The notes beneath the pieces are model-generated. The model did no database searches. It worked only from the letters and a program-made list of their open reading frames with translations, and was not told the DNA's origin. From assembly GCA_963989245.1 (NCBI GenBank), contig OZ022346.1, positions 7,426,426 through 7,490,425 on the forward strand: DNA of 64,000 nt, given 5' to 3'. The DNA is from Nansenia antarctica (lineage: Eukaryota > Chordata > Actinopteri > Argentiniformes > Microstomatidae). A program made the position numbers and the translations under genes. Below are positions 36,600-47,543 of this stretch, in pieces (the first letter of the stretch is position 1; each line of letters begins with the position of its first letter).

Positions 36600-37165
36600 G
36601 CTATATATAGCAATAGGGATACATAAGATATGCGTCTTTGAGCCTCGGAAAAGCGCTATATAAATTTAATGAATTATTATTATTATTATGTACATTTACA
36701 TTTACATTTTTGGCATTTAGCAGACGCCTTATTCCAAAGCGACTTACAATCAATACATTTGAATACCAAGCATGTGAATCAGCAAACCACCATTCGTTGC
36801 AGGAAGAGTAATCTAGCTCGGGCCCGGGGCCACTGATAGAAGGAAAAACCTTCTCCATATCGCCTTCTACTAAAAATTTTTTTTTTTTTTTTTACTGGAG
36901 AAACTGAGAACCAGTACAAGGGGGGCAATAGAAGTTCTTAGGGACACAGAAGAGGGGAAAGCGGGTGTCTTTAGGAGACGTAGTGGTGAGGGTCAGAAGA
37001 TGTCTCAGGAGGAGCAGTTAAGATGTAACCTGAAGAGATAGGTCTTCAGTCTACGACGGAAGATCGGTAGTGACTCTGCCGTTCTGACAGCCGTGGGGAG
37101 CTCATTCCACCAGCGGGGAGCCAGTGTTGTGAAGAGACGTGATCGGGCAGCCCGACTGCTGTGTA
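36600..37165. mobile_element. L2 tail plus a dispersed fish repeat
   Basis: GAGCCTCGGAAAAGCGCTAT with (ATT)n at 36636-36690 is an L2-type tail, also present at 56976-57025. It is followed by TACATTTACATTTACATTTT and TTAGCAGACGCCTTATTCCA, a repeat widespread in fish, interrupted by a T tract. Confidence 0.65.
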
Positions 37166-37169
37166 GAGG

Positions 37170-38225
37170 AGGTGGGGCCAGTTATGTATATGTACAGACA
37201 GTTATGAAAATGATAAACTGTACAGTTTGTACTATCCAAGTTCCATGCAATAGTGATGAGATATTATGATATGTGTAGCCTATGTACAGTTATGAATGAT
37301 ACACTGCACAGTATGTACCTATCAAGTTGTGTGGTGCATGCATAGCTACCGCAGCAAAGTAATTGCAGTAGTCTACGTTTGATTATGCATGTACTCACCA
37401 ACGAATATTATATAACAAACGGATATTTATAATATTGTATATAATGTATTTTTTGTATATCACTGTAGAACACGGTGCTAGACCACTGGACCACCTCAGG
37501 CCACCAGTAATAACCATAATTGTGGATTACTATTTACAATTAGTAGTCTCCTGATCTCGCTACATTTTGAGCGAGTCTGTAACTACTTTTGTTTCAGCCC
37601 ATTCTTGCCTATAGACAACTGTACAATAATTCATAGTGAGTTTATTCACCCAATAAAGTAAAGATGAATAATACTGCCCTTCACCTTATTATCAGATGTT
37701 CAGTTATGATTAGACCTGTGTCTGCAATGATAATAATACACAACAGGCAAGACGGTTGTACCATAGATATACGGTACGCAGATTAATATTTGTAGATTCG
37801 TTTTCGAACATTAGATAGGCCTAGTTGATTTTGGCAACATTGTAGTAGCCAATTGCAGAGTGTATTAATTATGTTGTTTGTTTGAATCCTCACTGTGTTC
37901 ATGTTATAATGTTTAGTGAACGAACAATTGTTGGGTGTTTGCCACAAATCGGAATTCTCTTGCTGTAAAATGTGTACATCAAATAACATGATGTCAGCGA
38001 TCTACTTGAACTGGAGCGGGACGACTGCAATGTACCATATATATCTGCCATATCATACCGTTTTATATTGAAAAATATGATGGTAAATAAATACATGTGG
38101 GACCGATGTATGATATGGCAGAGGTGTGGTGTGTATCAGTCTGTCTCGTTCCAGCGAGTCAACTCGTGTTGACTCAATAAGACATTATGCGCTCTGCGCT
38201 GCGGGCTACATTTGATTATGTAATC
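37170..38225. other. Intergenic; duplicate copies 2 and 3 of the 31.7-kb unit
   Basis: 37185-37450 resembles 31800-31990. 38190-38225 plus 45146-45205 resemble the same unit again, split by the provirus. No gene found. Confidence 0.5.
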
Positions 38226-38567
38226 TGTGTTGTGTATTTCTTATTGGTTCTGAATCAAAGAACAATTATTGAGCTTAAGACGATTTAATCCGAGTTACAA
38301 ACAGATTTATACATACATGTGTTGATCCTGTGGGCTGGTGAAAAAAGAGGCCGCTCTCTAGCTAGCATGCCCGTTTTGTTCAAGAGGGGAGGGGCCAGAA
38401 TGTATGTGTGTTTGCCCAACCCCCAGAGGTCTCTGTTGGTCATCTGGTTGCCATAGAACCCTCATTGTTAGAGGGCATCATGTCCTTGCATGCCCTGGTA
38501 TGTGTGTGTGTTTAAAATATACTACATATTCATACATAGATCATACATACTACAGAAATATACGACA
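38226..38567 (-). repeat. 3' LTR
   Basis: On the minus strand it starts TGTCGTATATTTC and ends ACACAACACA. It differs from the other LTR at one site (GATTTATAC versus GATGTATAC). Confidence 0.93.
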
Positions 38568-38580
38568 CATCCCCCCTCGG
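38568..38580 (-). promoter_or_regulatory. Polypurine tract
   Basis: On the minus strand CCGAGGGGGGATG directly precedes the 3' LTR. Confidence 0.8.
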
Positions 38581-39202
38581 ACCACCCAGAGGGTGTTCCG
38601 AAACTAAACTACCATAAAACAAAAACAAAAACACAAAACCCCACATAAGAAACCAAAGAAAAAAAATAATAATATTTATTTTTTTTTTTTTTTTTTTAAA
38701 TAAACAACAACAAACAGAAAAACTACACCAACACACAACACAAGAAACATAATAACACAGACCAACCCAGCACCAGTACCAGCAACCAAATACAAAACAA
38801 TTAACAATAAAAAAAAAAAAGAATCCTAAAAATAACAATACAAATTAATCTAAACACAGTACATCATACATATTTCAACACAAAAACTTCCAACGACCGA
38901 TGTCTTCTCTGTCCTTGAAGCGTCAGGGTCAGAGGTTGCTAGCACTTGAACCCAGTTGGAGAACAGCCTTTACCGCTGTCTCAGATTGATAACACTTTCA
39001 TAGTCAGGAGCTTCCATTTTCGTTGCGCTAGGAACAGAACCTCTCTCCTAGCTTTGTATAACCACCACATCACTTCTCAACTGACATCAATCACACAAAT
39101 ACACAAACAATACACAAATAATGACATTCAGTTATCATAACACATAATTCCCCAACAGTAAGCACAGGACAAAGGGAATGCATTAATGCATAGATCTTCA
39201 CC
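38581..39202 (-). other. Provirus 3' untranslated/unknown segment
   Basis: Strongly T/G-rich on the minus strand with poly(T) and poly(A) runs. An ORF here (38838-38530) is Phe/Cys/Trp-rich from composition and overlaps the LTR. I see no env signature. Confidence 0.5.
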
Positions 39203-41098
39203 TCAGGTGAGGACTAGTCTTCTGAAAAGTTCATTAACGTGGACTGAGTGACTGATTTTCCAAAAACAGTCAATGAGGCCCTGCCTCCTAAGAAAGTCAA
39301 AAATCATGTCTGCTATAATAGGTGCTCCTATCTTAGCAAAATAAGTTTCCCATGCCCCTAAGACCGTTTCCAGCCATGCTATCATCTGCTGTCCATTCCC
39401 GTCGTTCCCTTTGATCTGCTGCTTCACTACCCTATTCATAGTCTTTAATCTTTTCCTAACTGGTCGTCGTCCGTCAGTGTCATTGAGGTTCAGGCAGCCG
39501 CCTGGTCCCCTCCCACGCTGATCAAGGTCTGGGGAGTCGCCCTCAGCATCATCTGAAGCATGGTGCAGGCACTCGCCAGCATCCCCAGTAGCACAGGTGT
39601 CCAGGCTTTGGACACCCCCAGGCTGGACCTCCAGACTGTCAACACTCTCTGCTTCGTTGGTTTCTGGTTCATTGGCATCTGGACAGCTTTCCACTGTCCC
39701 CTCGGTTTCAGGCACTGCCGGTAATGTCACTGGCTGTAACACTGGCATTGCCACTGGCTCTGGCAACACCACAGCATCTCCTCGTAGCTCCTCCTTCTCA
39801 GGTTCTCTGGGGACCTCGGCACCTGTTGGCACAACATCCTGCCTACTCTGTACATCCACCCCCCTGTCCACCACCCGTGGCCCTATTGGGGTAGGGATAT
39901 GCCCAGACACCACTGGTGTACCCACTCTGATGTTGTTTCTCCAACAGACCCCACATTGACCTAAAGCATGGTCAATCTGTTCCATCAAATATGGACTCCA
40001 AAACCCATATTCCTTGGTGATCTTGCGTCTTACCTCCCCCCTAGCCACATGTGCTAATCCATGAGCTTCCCGTATTAACATGCCTATTAAATCTGAGGGT
40101 GCTACAACCAACCCCTCATGATTCCTCCATAGACCTGTGTCATCCTGACTTGCCCCCCTTGCTAGCCAAACGTTCTTGTCTAACGTAGTTACTCTACTCT
40201 GTAACATCAATAAATCCTCAAGTGTGACCATGCCCTGTAATTGCTTTTCATGTGTGACCAGAAGACCTTTACCTGCCTTGTCTGCTCCTGTAATGGCTTT
40301 GGCTGCATCTTCTGCAGCCCTGTTACCTTGTGTGACATGTGATGAGTCAGACCTGTGTGTGGCACACTTCACTATGGCTAATTCCTTTGGCTTCATCATG
40401 GCTTGTAACAGCTTCATGATCTGTGCGTGATGCTGTATAGGCGTACCATCAGTTCTCTTAAAACCCCGCCCCCTCCATACAGCTCCATTAAAATGACAAA
40501 CATTATGTGCATAGGCAGAGTCGGTGTACACTGTCACTCTCCGTCCGGTTCCCAAGTTGCATGCTTCTGTGAGGGCAATCAACTCAGCCAACTGAGCCGA
40601 GCAAGGCTGAGGAACTGCCTCAGCCTGTTCTACAATAAACTTTGAATTCTGTGCTTTAACTAAGGAATACCCAGCGCACAAAGTTTCTCCTACCCCGTAA
40701 CAAGACCCATCAACCCAATATTCTATATCAGCTCCCTTTAAAGGCAAAGCTTGTAGGTCTGTTCTATGCTTAATCACTCTGGCCGTCGATGGAATCTGAA
40801 CACCGGATGGCACCGTCACCTGACAGCCGTCAGGTGTGCATTTTACTGTACAGTTCAATTGGCATAGAGCATCTCTCCCTAGCAGCCCTGTTGGCGTGTG
40901 TTCTGACACAAATGTTGACAGAGTTGCTCTCTGTCCCTTGTACTCCAAGTCTACAAGCTCAGTTGTAGGAATCAGCTGTTTAATTCCCTCAAATCCGATT
41001 GTCTTCACATATTCTCTAGACATAGGAAGGTGCGTGGCGTCTTCAGGCTTCTGTGTCACCACCAGCTGGCACCTCCCACTCGGATCTTCCGGGCACCC
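39203..41098 (-). CDS. Shortened pol: partial protease, RNase H, integrase zinc domain, unknown tail
   Basis: The frame continues directly from gag after an amber codon and stays open for over 600 codons. Counted from 41062: a protease C-terminal part (GLLGRDALCQLN, about 59-70) without a D-T/S-G active site; RNase H about 113-262 with Asp118 (WVDGS), Glu160 (AELIAL), Asp181 (YTDSAYA) and Asp252; then an integrase N-terminal zinc domain with His334, His338, Cys370 and Cys373. The whole reverse transcriptase is missing between about residues 90 and 112, and the integrase catalytic core is missing after about 395. The last 220 residues are Pro/Glu-rich, then basic and helical, and unrecognised. 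All junctions are in frame. It cannot supply its own reverse transcription or integration. Confidence 0.85.
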   Translation of the reverse strand, partial: GCPEDPSGRCQLVVTQKPEDATHLPMSREYVKTIGFEGIKQLIPTTELVDLEYKGQRATLSTFVSEHTPTGLLGRDALCQLNCTVKCTPDGCQVTVPSGVQIPSTARVIKHRTDLQALPLKGADIEYWVDGSCYGVGETLCAGYSLVKAQNSKFIVEQAEAVPQPCSAQLAELIALTEACNLGTGRRVTVYTDSAYAHNVCHFNGAVWRGRGFKRTDGTPIQHHAQIMKLLQAMMKPKELAIVKCATHRSDSSHVTQGNRAAEDAAKAITGADKAGKGLLVTHEKQLQGMVTLEDLLMLQSRVTTLDKNVWLARGASQDDTGLWRNHEGLVVAPSDLIGMLIREAHGLAHVARGEVRRKITKEYGFWSPYLMEQIDHALGQCGVCWRNNIRVGTPVVSGHIPTPIGPRVVDRGVDVQSRQDVVPTGAEVPREPEKEELRGDAVVLPEPVAMPVLQPVTLPAVPETEGTVESCPDANEPETNEAESVDSLEVQPGGVQSLDTCATGDAGECLHHASDDAEGDSPDLDQRGRGPGGCLNLNDTDGRRPVRKRLKTMNRVVKQQIKGNDGNGQQMIAWLETVLGAWETYFAKIGAPIIADMIFDFLRRQGLIDCFWKISHSVHVNELFRRLVLT

Positions 41099-42925
41099 CT
41101 ATAGGCCAGCTGCTGGGCCTCCGTAAGGGTTCATCACTCCTGGAGCAGGTGTAGCAGGAGGCCAATATCCTCCTCCTTGGCTCCCCCCTGCGCCCCCCTG
41201 GGGCCTGTTGCAGCAGGTACAGGCTAGATGTCCATTCTGGTCGCATTGGCAACATGGTTCTAGCATCTCCTTCCCTGCTGCTGTCCATCCCCCTGGTGGT
41301 GGTCCTTGGCCAGCCTGTGTGTACATCTGGTATGGAACCGCTTGCACCCCTGGTGGCCCTTGTGGGTATGGATACCCCCCTTGTGGCCCCTGTGGGTAGG
41401 ACTGGTAAGTAGCAGGATACCCCCCTTGTGGCCCCTGTGAGTAGGACTGGTAAGTAGCAGTCTGCACTCCAGGTGGCTGTTGCTGTGGGGCTAAAGCCTG
41501 CACTCCCTCTATGTTCCTCTCGCTTTCAGTCAATTGCACATGAGTCAATATTCTGAGTGATTCTTCGTCTTCTGCCTTCTGTATCTGAATATTCTTTCGA
41601 TATAACTCAACTTGATGAGCTACGTGGTCTATATAAACAGCTTTGTTCATGTGTCGTAGCCCCACCACTTCTGCTAGCTTATCCTTAACTGGGGTAGGAA
41701 GCCCTTCTTGTATTTTTTCCCTGATTATGGATTTTTCTAAGGGGTTATCTTCAGCGTCCTTCCCTGTCACACTTCTCCATTGAGAGTGCACACGGGCCAC
41801 AAAACCCCGGGGATTCTCATCTCCCCCCAGTGGCTTCACAATGATATTGTCTGGGTGAATGTGAGTAGGGTAAGTCTCTCTGATTGCTTTCCACAGCCTG
41901 CCTCTGTTTGCTGCGAAGAGCTCTGGATCATAAACTGATGTATTGATATATCTATGAAGTCCTGCCTTCATCAATATTTCCTGCATTGTATCCAATCCTG
42001 CAATAAGAGCTAAGAGTCTTTTCAGGTCTCCCATTGCGGCCTGCGTTCCTGTCAGTCTCACGTCCATCTCAGTAGTCCACGGGTATCCGCCGTCTTGAAG
42101 AACGGGGAGCTTCTCTATCACTTCAGACAGATCTGTATGATGCCACGGATGATATTCCATCTTGTTACCCCGAATCAGCACTGGACAGTTCTTTAATGTA
42201 TTTGATGACATTCGGTGACAATCTCCCTCTTTCTCCCTTTCTCGTTGCTCCTTCAGCCATCTGTGGTGTCTTTCTTCCTCTCTTTCCGCTTTCTCCGGGC
42301 GTCTTCTCCCACCTTTCCTTTCGGCTGTGGCTATCATCTTCCTGACCTGCGCGTTGTAGCCTCCATCTGCATTGTCGTCATCACTTGAGTCTTCACTGCC
42401 ATCTTCGCTGTCATCTTCCTCGTCACTCCTGTCGTCCCCTTTTCCCCTTGGCTCCTTCTTCTTCTTCTTCTTCTGGGAATGGTCCTCCAGTGCCTTAGCA
42501 TATGGAGGGGGACTGGAGACAGGACACATGTCTGGGGATGGAATGTTCAATTTCTGTTCCAGTGTTCTGGCCAATTCTTTTTTCTTTTCCGGTTCCATCT
42601 GAGCTATTTTCTGTCCCTCTACCTTAAATAGATCTAAAATAGCTAACTCTAACTTGCGTTTCTCTGATCTAATCTTTCCTCTTTGATGTGCTTTGTGCCC
42701 ATTGATAAGTATTTCCAATGTTGCAATTATTTGTAAATTAAGGCTGCCCTCTTTCGGCCACGGCTGTTCAATGTATGCCCAACGGCTATTCCATTTCGTA
42801 GACATTTTGCTAATTTCCCTAACAAGAGGATTCATTTTTTCCACTACAGCCATAGGGGATAACGTAGCCAACATTCCACGATGTTCACTAATATCTTTTA
42901 ACAGCTTCGTTGAATTCGACCCCAT
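41099..42925 (-). CDS. gag: Retroviral Gag polyprotein, intact, 608 residues
   Basis: Starts MGSNST, a myristoylation signal for membrane targeting. PPPY at residues 139-142 is a late-domain motif. A Lys run and an acidic Asp/Glu/Ser stretch follow (about 152-186). The capsid region lies about 235-480, with a major-homology-like GGDENPRGFVARVH. Then come Gln/Gly/Pro-rich repeats (TYQSYPQGPQGGYP) and a CCHC knuckle (C-x2-C-x4-H-x4-C; CQCDQNGHLACTC). Gag assembles the particle and packages RNA. It ends in TAG (41101-41099), and the pol part follows in the same frame, so readthrough is the likely expression mode. No internal break is seen, which fits the near-identical LTRs. Confidence 0.93.
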   Translation of the reverse strand: MGSNSTKLLKDISEHRGMLATLSPMAVVEKMNPLVREISKMSTKWNSRWAYIEQPWPKEGSLNLQIIATLEILINGHKAHQRGKIRSEKRKLELAILDLFKVEGQKIAQMEPEKKKELARTLEQKLNIPSPDMCPVSSPPPYAKALEDHSQKKKKKKEPRGKGDDRSDEEDDSEDGSEDSSDDDNADGGYNAQVRKMIATAERKGGRRRPEKAEREEERHHRWLKEQREREKEGDCHRMSSNTLKNCPVLIRGNKMEYHPWHHTDLSEVIEKLPVLQDGGYPWTTEMDVRLTGTQAAMGDLKRLLALIAGLDTMQEILMKAGLHRYINTSVYDPELFAANRGRLWKAIRETYPTHIHPDNIIVKPLGGDENPRGFVARVHSQWRSVTGKDAEDNPLEKSIIREKIQEGLPTPVKDKLAEVVGLRHMNKAVYIDHVAHQVELYRKNIQIQKAEDEESLRILTHVQLTESERNIEGVQALAPQQQPPGVQTATYQSYSQGPQGGYPATYQSYPQGPQGGYPYPQGPPGVQAVPYQMYTQAGQGPPPGGWTAAGKEMLEPCCQCDQNGHLACTCCNRPQGGAGGSQGGGYWPPATPAPGVMNPYGGPAAGL

Positions 42926-44785
42926 TCTACTTGCTCAATATGCTGACAATATTCTATATTAGATAAGGTGTACGCTTCTTACAACCCACCTTCCTATTGT
43001 CTTGTTTGCTAAACAAATGCTAGTCCAATATAACTGTATTAACCATCCCCACAAAACCCTGCAACTCAAAATAACAGATTTGCCTCTTGTGTATGTCAGT
43101 GCAGTATTAACTTAAATCTAATATCTGTGTAAGTACTTTATACTTAAATGTGTTTCCTAATTGTTTATGAATATGTGTCACTTAATTACTCATTCAATAC
43201 TAATTACAGTTCTGGTCAACACAATTATTAAATCACAAAGGCTGGTCAACACCTAAGTATTCACTGATTTACAAAAACCCTTTTACTGCTTAATTATCAA
43301 TACAATCTATTCTGCTATTCCTAATCAAAAGCTGTGGACATGACCTAACTTGAAATAAAAGATGTAAATTACAAATATTAATTATAACCTGTAAAGAAAT
43401 CGACTTGTTATTTGGAAAAGAATGAATGATTCATTATTAATTACAATCTGTAAAGAAATCGACTTGTTAAGTGAAAGGAATGAATGATTAGTTAGAATTA
43501 TTCATTGACACTTCATTGATGTAAACCTGTGAAGTCAATTAGCTATTATCAACATATCATTAGATTGTCACAAAACAATTGATCAAAGTTTTGTGAAAAC
43601 AGAAAATGAAATGATCTGAATAATTAATTCAATCAATTTGTAATTAATTAAATTAATTGAATTAAGGTAATATATTACAATCATTTACAACCATCCATTT
43701 ATTATTGTATAGGACTATTTCATTGACCTCAGATGGATCACTGAGGATTAGTGTTTTAAAATGTCTTGTCGTATTTTGTCCAGCAGGCGGAGCTGTGCTC
43801 CGGCTAACGCGCATGCGCCTGCTCTTCCGTGTAAAATGGCGTCTATGAATGTTCCAACCGTAACTCTAAACTATTAAAAAATACCCCGCTGATCAATTCA
43901 CTTTATCTCTATCTCTAAAATACTATAGTCTATGTAATGCAACAATCACACGCAACGTGTCTGTATGTTTGAACAACAGGAGAGGAAGGAGGAGGGGGAG
44001 GGGCTAGTCTTTGTCCTTCTGGGGGAAAAACCGCTCCTGTGTAAAGATTAGTCTCACAACATCCACGACACAACAATTTCACGATTATCTTTCAATCCAG
44101 TTAAACTATTATTTCCCAAATTAAATCTCATTCAAATATTCAATGCATTCACGTTTTCCACTTTTCATAAAGAGGGGTCAATGAATGCTTTTCATGTTCT
44201 CTTCATAGAGATATCTAGGCCTGTGTGTCCGCGTGTCTGCGCGCGTGCCCGAGCGTGCGTGTTCTTGCTCCGTTTACACAATGGCAAAGGACACTGCAAA
44301 TGGCGTCTAAGCTCCGCTGACAAAGGACAAAGCAAATGGCGTCTAAGCTCCGCTGACAAAGGACAAAGCAAATGGCGTCTAAGCCACTCCTGCTACAGTT
44401 CTACAATAATGACTTATTACGCTTTATAAAAACACAATTTTACACACACACTCACGATATTCCGTAATACCGTCCAAACAAGTTAGTTACACAACTAATA
44501 TCTTAACACAATATTACACAAAAAAAACGAATTACCAAATTCGGCCCTTATCACCAACCCAGGCTTAAAGACTATGAAAGATGTGTTTCCTTTTCCAACA
44601 AGTTACTTTACTTTAAACCTTAAAGTTGAAGGTTGTTTTAGTCTCAAAGAAAATGCTTGAAAACACAGCTGTTGTACACGCGCCCCTAGCAGTTTAAACA
44701 GAAAATAGCGCTATTTTCGTTCTTACCGTCTTCAGAGCTGTGGCTTCAGCTTAAGTTTTCAAACGTAGATTTCCCTTTTTAGACT
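42926..44785 (-). other. Long proviral leader
   Basis: About 1.9 kb between the primer-binding site and gag, without a coding frame. A/T-rich near gag and GC-rich with CpG at 43770-44400. It holds a 36-bp triple repeat at 44285-44389 (AAATGGCGTCTAAGCTCCGC core). Packaging and splice signals would be expected here but are not identifiable by eye. Confidence 0.6.
44285..44389. repeat. 36-bp tandem repeat x3 in the leader
   Basis: Unit CAAAGGACAAAGCAAATGGC plus GTCTAAGCTCCGCTGA. The third copy is partial. Confidence 0.95.
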
Positions 44786-44803
44786 CCGTTGCTAGGCTCG
44801 CCA
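44786..44803 (-). promoter_or_regulatory. Primer-binding site, tRNA-Arg-like
   Basis: Immediately after the 5' LTR the minus strand reads TGGCGAGCCTAGCAACGG. TGGCGAGCC fits the 3' end of tRNA-Arg. The match beyond nine bases is poor, so the primer identity is tentative. Confidence 0.65.
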
Positions 44804-45145
44804 TGTGTTGTGTATTTCTTATTGGTTCTGAATCAAAGAACAATTATTGAGCTTAAGACGATTTAATCCGAGTTACAAACAGATGTATACATACATGTGT
44901 TGATCCTGTGGGCTGGTGAAAAAAGAGGCCGCTCTCTAGCTAGCATGCCCGTTTTGTTCAAGAGGGGAGGGGCCAGAATGTATGTGTGTTTGCCCAACCC
45001 CCAGAGGTCTCTGTTGGTCATCTGGTTGCCATAGAACCCTCATTGTTAGAGGGCATCATGTCCTTGCATGCCCTGGTATGTGTGTGTGTTTAAAATATAC
45101 TACATATTCATACATAGATCATACATACTACAGAAATATACGACA
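44804..45145 (-). repeat. 5' LTR
   Basis: Direct repeat of 38226-38567 with the same length and TG...CA ends. It would carry the promoter for gag. Confidence 0.93.
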
Positions 45146-45299
45146 TCATCAATGAATATTATATAACGAACGGATATTTATAATAGGCCTACAGTATATA
45201 ATGTATTATTATTTTTATTCTGAGCAGTCCCACTCATAATAAAATACTGATGTTCTCATAATATAATTATAGATATAGCCTAGCTAAATCGTGTAGACT

Positions 45300-45545
45300 G
45301 CTATGGAGTACGGTGGCCGACAAGGGCAAACGCGCTGCAAATACCGGAAACGCGTTGCATATAGAGAAACGCGCTGCAAATAGAGAAACGCGCTACATAT
45401 AGCTCACAACACAACGGAAGTGTAGAAAAACGCTGCATATAGAGAAACGCGCTGCATATAGCTCACAACACAACGGAAGTGTAGAAAAACGCTGCAATTC
45501 AGTTCACAACACAACGGAACTGTTCTCACAACGGAAGTGTTCTGG
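45300..45545. repeat. Imperfect tandem repeat with ACGCGCTGCA and CACAACACAACGGAA
   Basis: Phrases GAGAAACGCGCTGCATATAG and CTCACAACACAACGGAAGTG alternate four to five times. Confidence 0.85.
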
Positions 45546-45837
45546 GGGGGAACGATAAGTGGAACGGACCGGAGACGTGTTTTTGAAGAAGTTCCGAAAA
45601 GCAGTTCTGAAGAGGTTGTGGAGTGAAGAGGCGACATAAAAGGTACATATTATATTTCTTATTTATGTCTGCAGATAACATGTGCTGTATTTCAAACCGA
45701 AGGGCTCATTCTATGCCCTACACCCTACGAAGGGTTCGTAGAAGCTTGTGCAGTGGAGGGATTCTTTATTGGGAATTAGCCGTTGGATCGTATTCAGACA
45801 TAACGTAGGCTGACAGTGAGCTAGTTAACAACAACAA

Positions 45838-46186
45838 CCTGCTGTATGTGAGCTAGTCAACAACAACCTGCTGTATGTGAGCTAGTCAACAACAACAACC
45901 TGCTGTATGTGAGCTAGTTAACAACAACAACCTGCTGTATGTGAGCTAGTTAACAACAACCTGCTGTATGTGAGCTAGTCAACAACAACAACCTGCTGTA
46001 TGTGAGCTAGTCAACAACAACAACCTGCTGTATGTGAGCTAGTCAACAACAACAACCTGCTGTATGTGAGCTAGTCAACAACAACCTGCTGTATGTGAGC
46101 TAGTTAACAACAACAACCTGCTGTATGTGAGCTAGTCAACAACAACCTGCTGTATGTGAGCTAGTTAACAACAACAACAACAACCT
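45838..46186. repeat. 29/32-bp minisatellite, about 11 copies
   Basis: Unit CTGCTGTATGTGAGCTAGT[C/T] plus (AAC)3-4. Copies differ by one AAC. Confidence 0.95.
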
Positions 46187-46994
46187 GGGTGTGGTTCAAA
46201 TGGTTAATTTGGCATCTGGAGACAGTCCACTTTCAGACACCGTGGTCAGTTTGCATCATGGCATTTCTCCTTAAATGAAGTGAATTGACAATATTTTGAT
46301 AATATTTTAATTTGATCTAATCTGTCATCTGTGTGTTGTATGCAGGTGTGGGACGGTCCAAATGAAGTGAGCACTCCAAATGAAGTGAGCACTCCAAGAA
46401 TGGAGAACATTTTGCAAGGGTAAAACACAGCACAGTCAACATGAACTTTTCTTGCACAAGCAGCACAATACAGTACAGCAGTTTAAATTGTTGTTTTTTT
46501 CCAGACCTGCCAGACGCTTACAGACAGCATCTCATCAAGTAAGAAAATCCATATCCTCTAGTGTTGAATGTGTGAACCTGAAATTATGAAATGCCTGTAA
46601 ATAATTGCATTAATTCACCAAGCCAAACTACATGTAATGTGTGCTGTTTTAGTTACTAAGCCAATAACACTGTCATTAAATTAACTGCTAATTTTTGGGG
46701 TAAAACTAGGATGGAGGACAAACCGCAGTCCAGGAACAAGACAAATGTGCCCGGGGTCAGAACAACTTCTACAGGTAAGCTGTGTTGACAGATGCAACCT
46801 TTACACATTTGCTAGTTTACTCAGAATTGTGTGGATTTTCAATGTATTTCTTGCATCTTTGTCAAATGTTTACGGGCAGTGTGCACCAATATGCCAAATG
46901 TGCTGGTATTGTATGTTTTAAACCTAATGTTTTTCAAAGAAACCAGACGAGGATTGACATCTGAATTTAAGCCGTAGGTATTTTTATTTTTCAG

Positions 46995-47473
46995 CTCAGT
47001 GAAGCAGGGTGCACAAGGCGACAGGAAGAAACCCGTGTACTCGGATTCTGGAGAGACTATCTTCTTGACACAGAAGGTTTATTTTAATTATCTCATCATA
47101 AACACACTCCATACCCTGCAGAAGACCTGAACAGTCCCCAGATCTTTTAATTATGTCATCTTGATATCATCTTCTATTGCTGGCAGTTCCATTGAAATAT
47201 TATATTTTACAACTAAACTAAATCTACTTTTTTCAGAGAAACAAACAGGAATCTTCCTCCAGGACATCCTCATGTTCGCCACAGGACTCGACGCACTGCC
47301 TCCCTCTGGGATCCAGCCACCACCCAAAACTGCTTTTTCTGCGGACATCACGCTTCCCAATGAGCAGAACCTGCGCCAACACAATAGAGATACCGATGGC
47401 CATGAATTACAATGAGTTTCAGAACAACATGGACTTTGGGATACAAAATTCCCCAGGGTTTGGACTACAGTAA
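46995..47473 (+). pseudogene. HECT ubiquitin-ligase C-lobe, frameshifted
   Basis: Exons 46995-47076 and 47237-47473 share a phase-1 junction. They encode RVLGFWRDYLLDTE, then DILMFATGLDALPPSGI and, in the next frame, FPMSRTCANTIEIP ending MDFGIQNSPGFGLQ and stop. TCAN holds the catalytic Cys position of HECT ligases, which take ubiquitin as a thioester. The shift lies at a T5 run (47334-47338), so it is a pseudogene or a sequence error. Candidate upstream exons at 46505-46538 and 46710-46774 fit in phase but not clearly in sequence. The N-terminal half of HECT is not found. Confidence 0.75.
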
Positions 47474-47543
47474 ACTAAACTGGCTTAACTAGATTTCAGT
47501 TGTTAAAGGGTTAACTTTGTTCTTTGAAATGTGTACTCACATA

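Larger units (their letters stand above)
38226..45145 (-). mobile_element. Endogenous retrovirus, internally deleted, about 6.9 kb
   Basis: Two direct 342-bp repeats (38226-38567 and 44804-45145) show a single difference by eye. Between them, on the minus strand, lie a primer-binding site, a long leader, gag, a shortened pol frame and a polypurine tract. The gag-pol arrangement with an amber codon resembles gamma/epsilon-type retroviruses. No env is recognised. The flanks resemble the duplicated unit at 37370-37450, which serves as an uninterrupted relative. The target duplication could not be fixed. Confidence 0.93.

Noticed and set aside
38530..38838. Possible Env or membrane protein on the minus strand
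   Set aside because: Low-complexity Phe/Trp/Cys/Lys composition from T/G-rich sequence and overlap with the LTR; no Env motif.
39597..39959. Plus-strand ORF opposite pol, and others at 40176-41126 and 42372-42602
   Set aside because: Antisense shadows of the proviral gag and pol frames.
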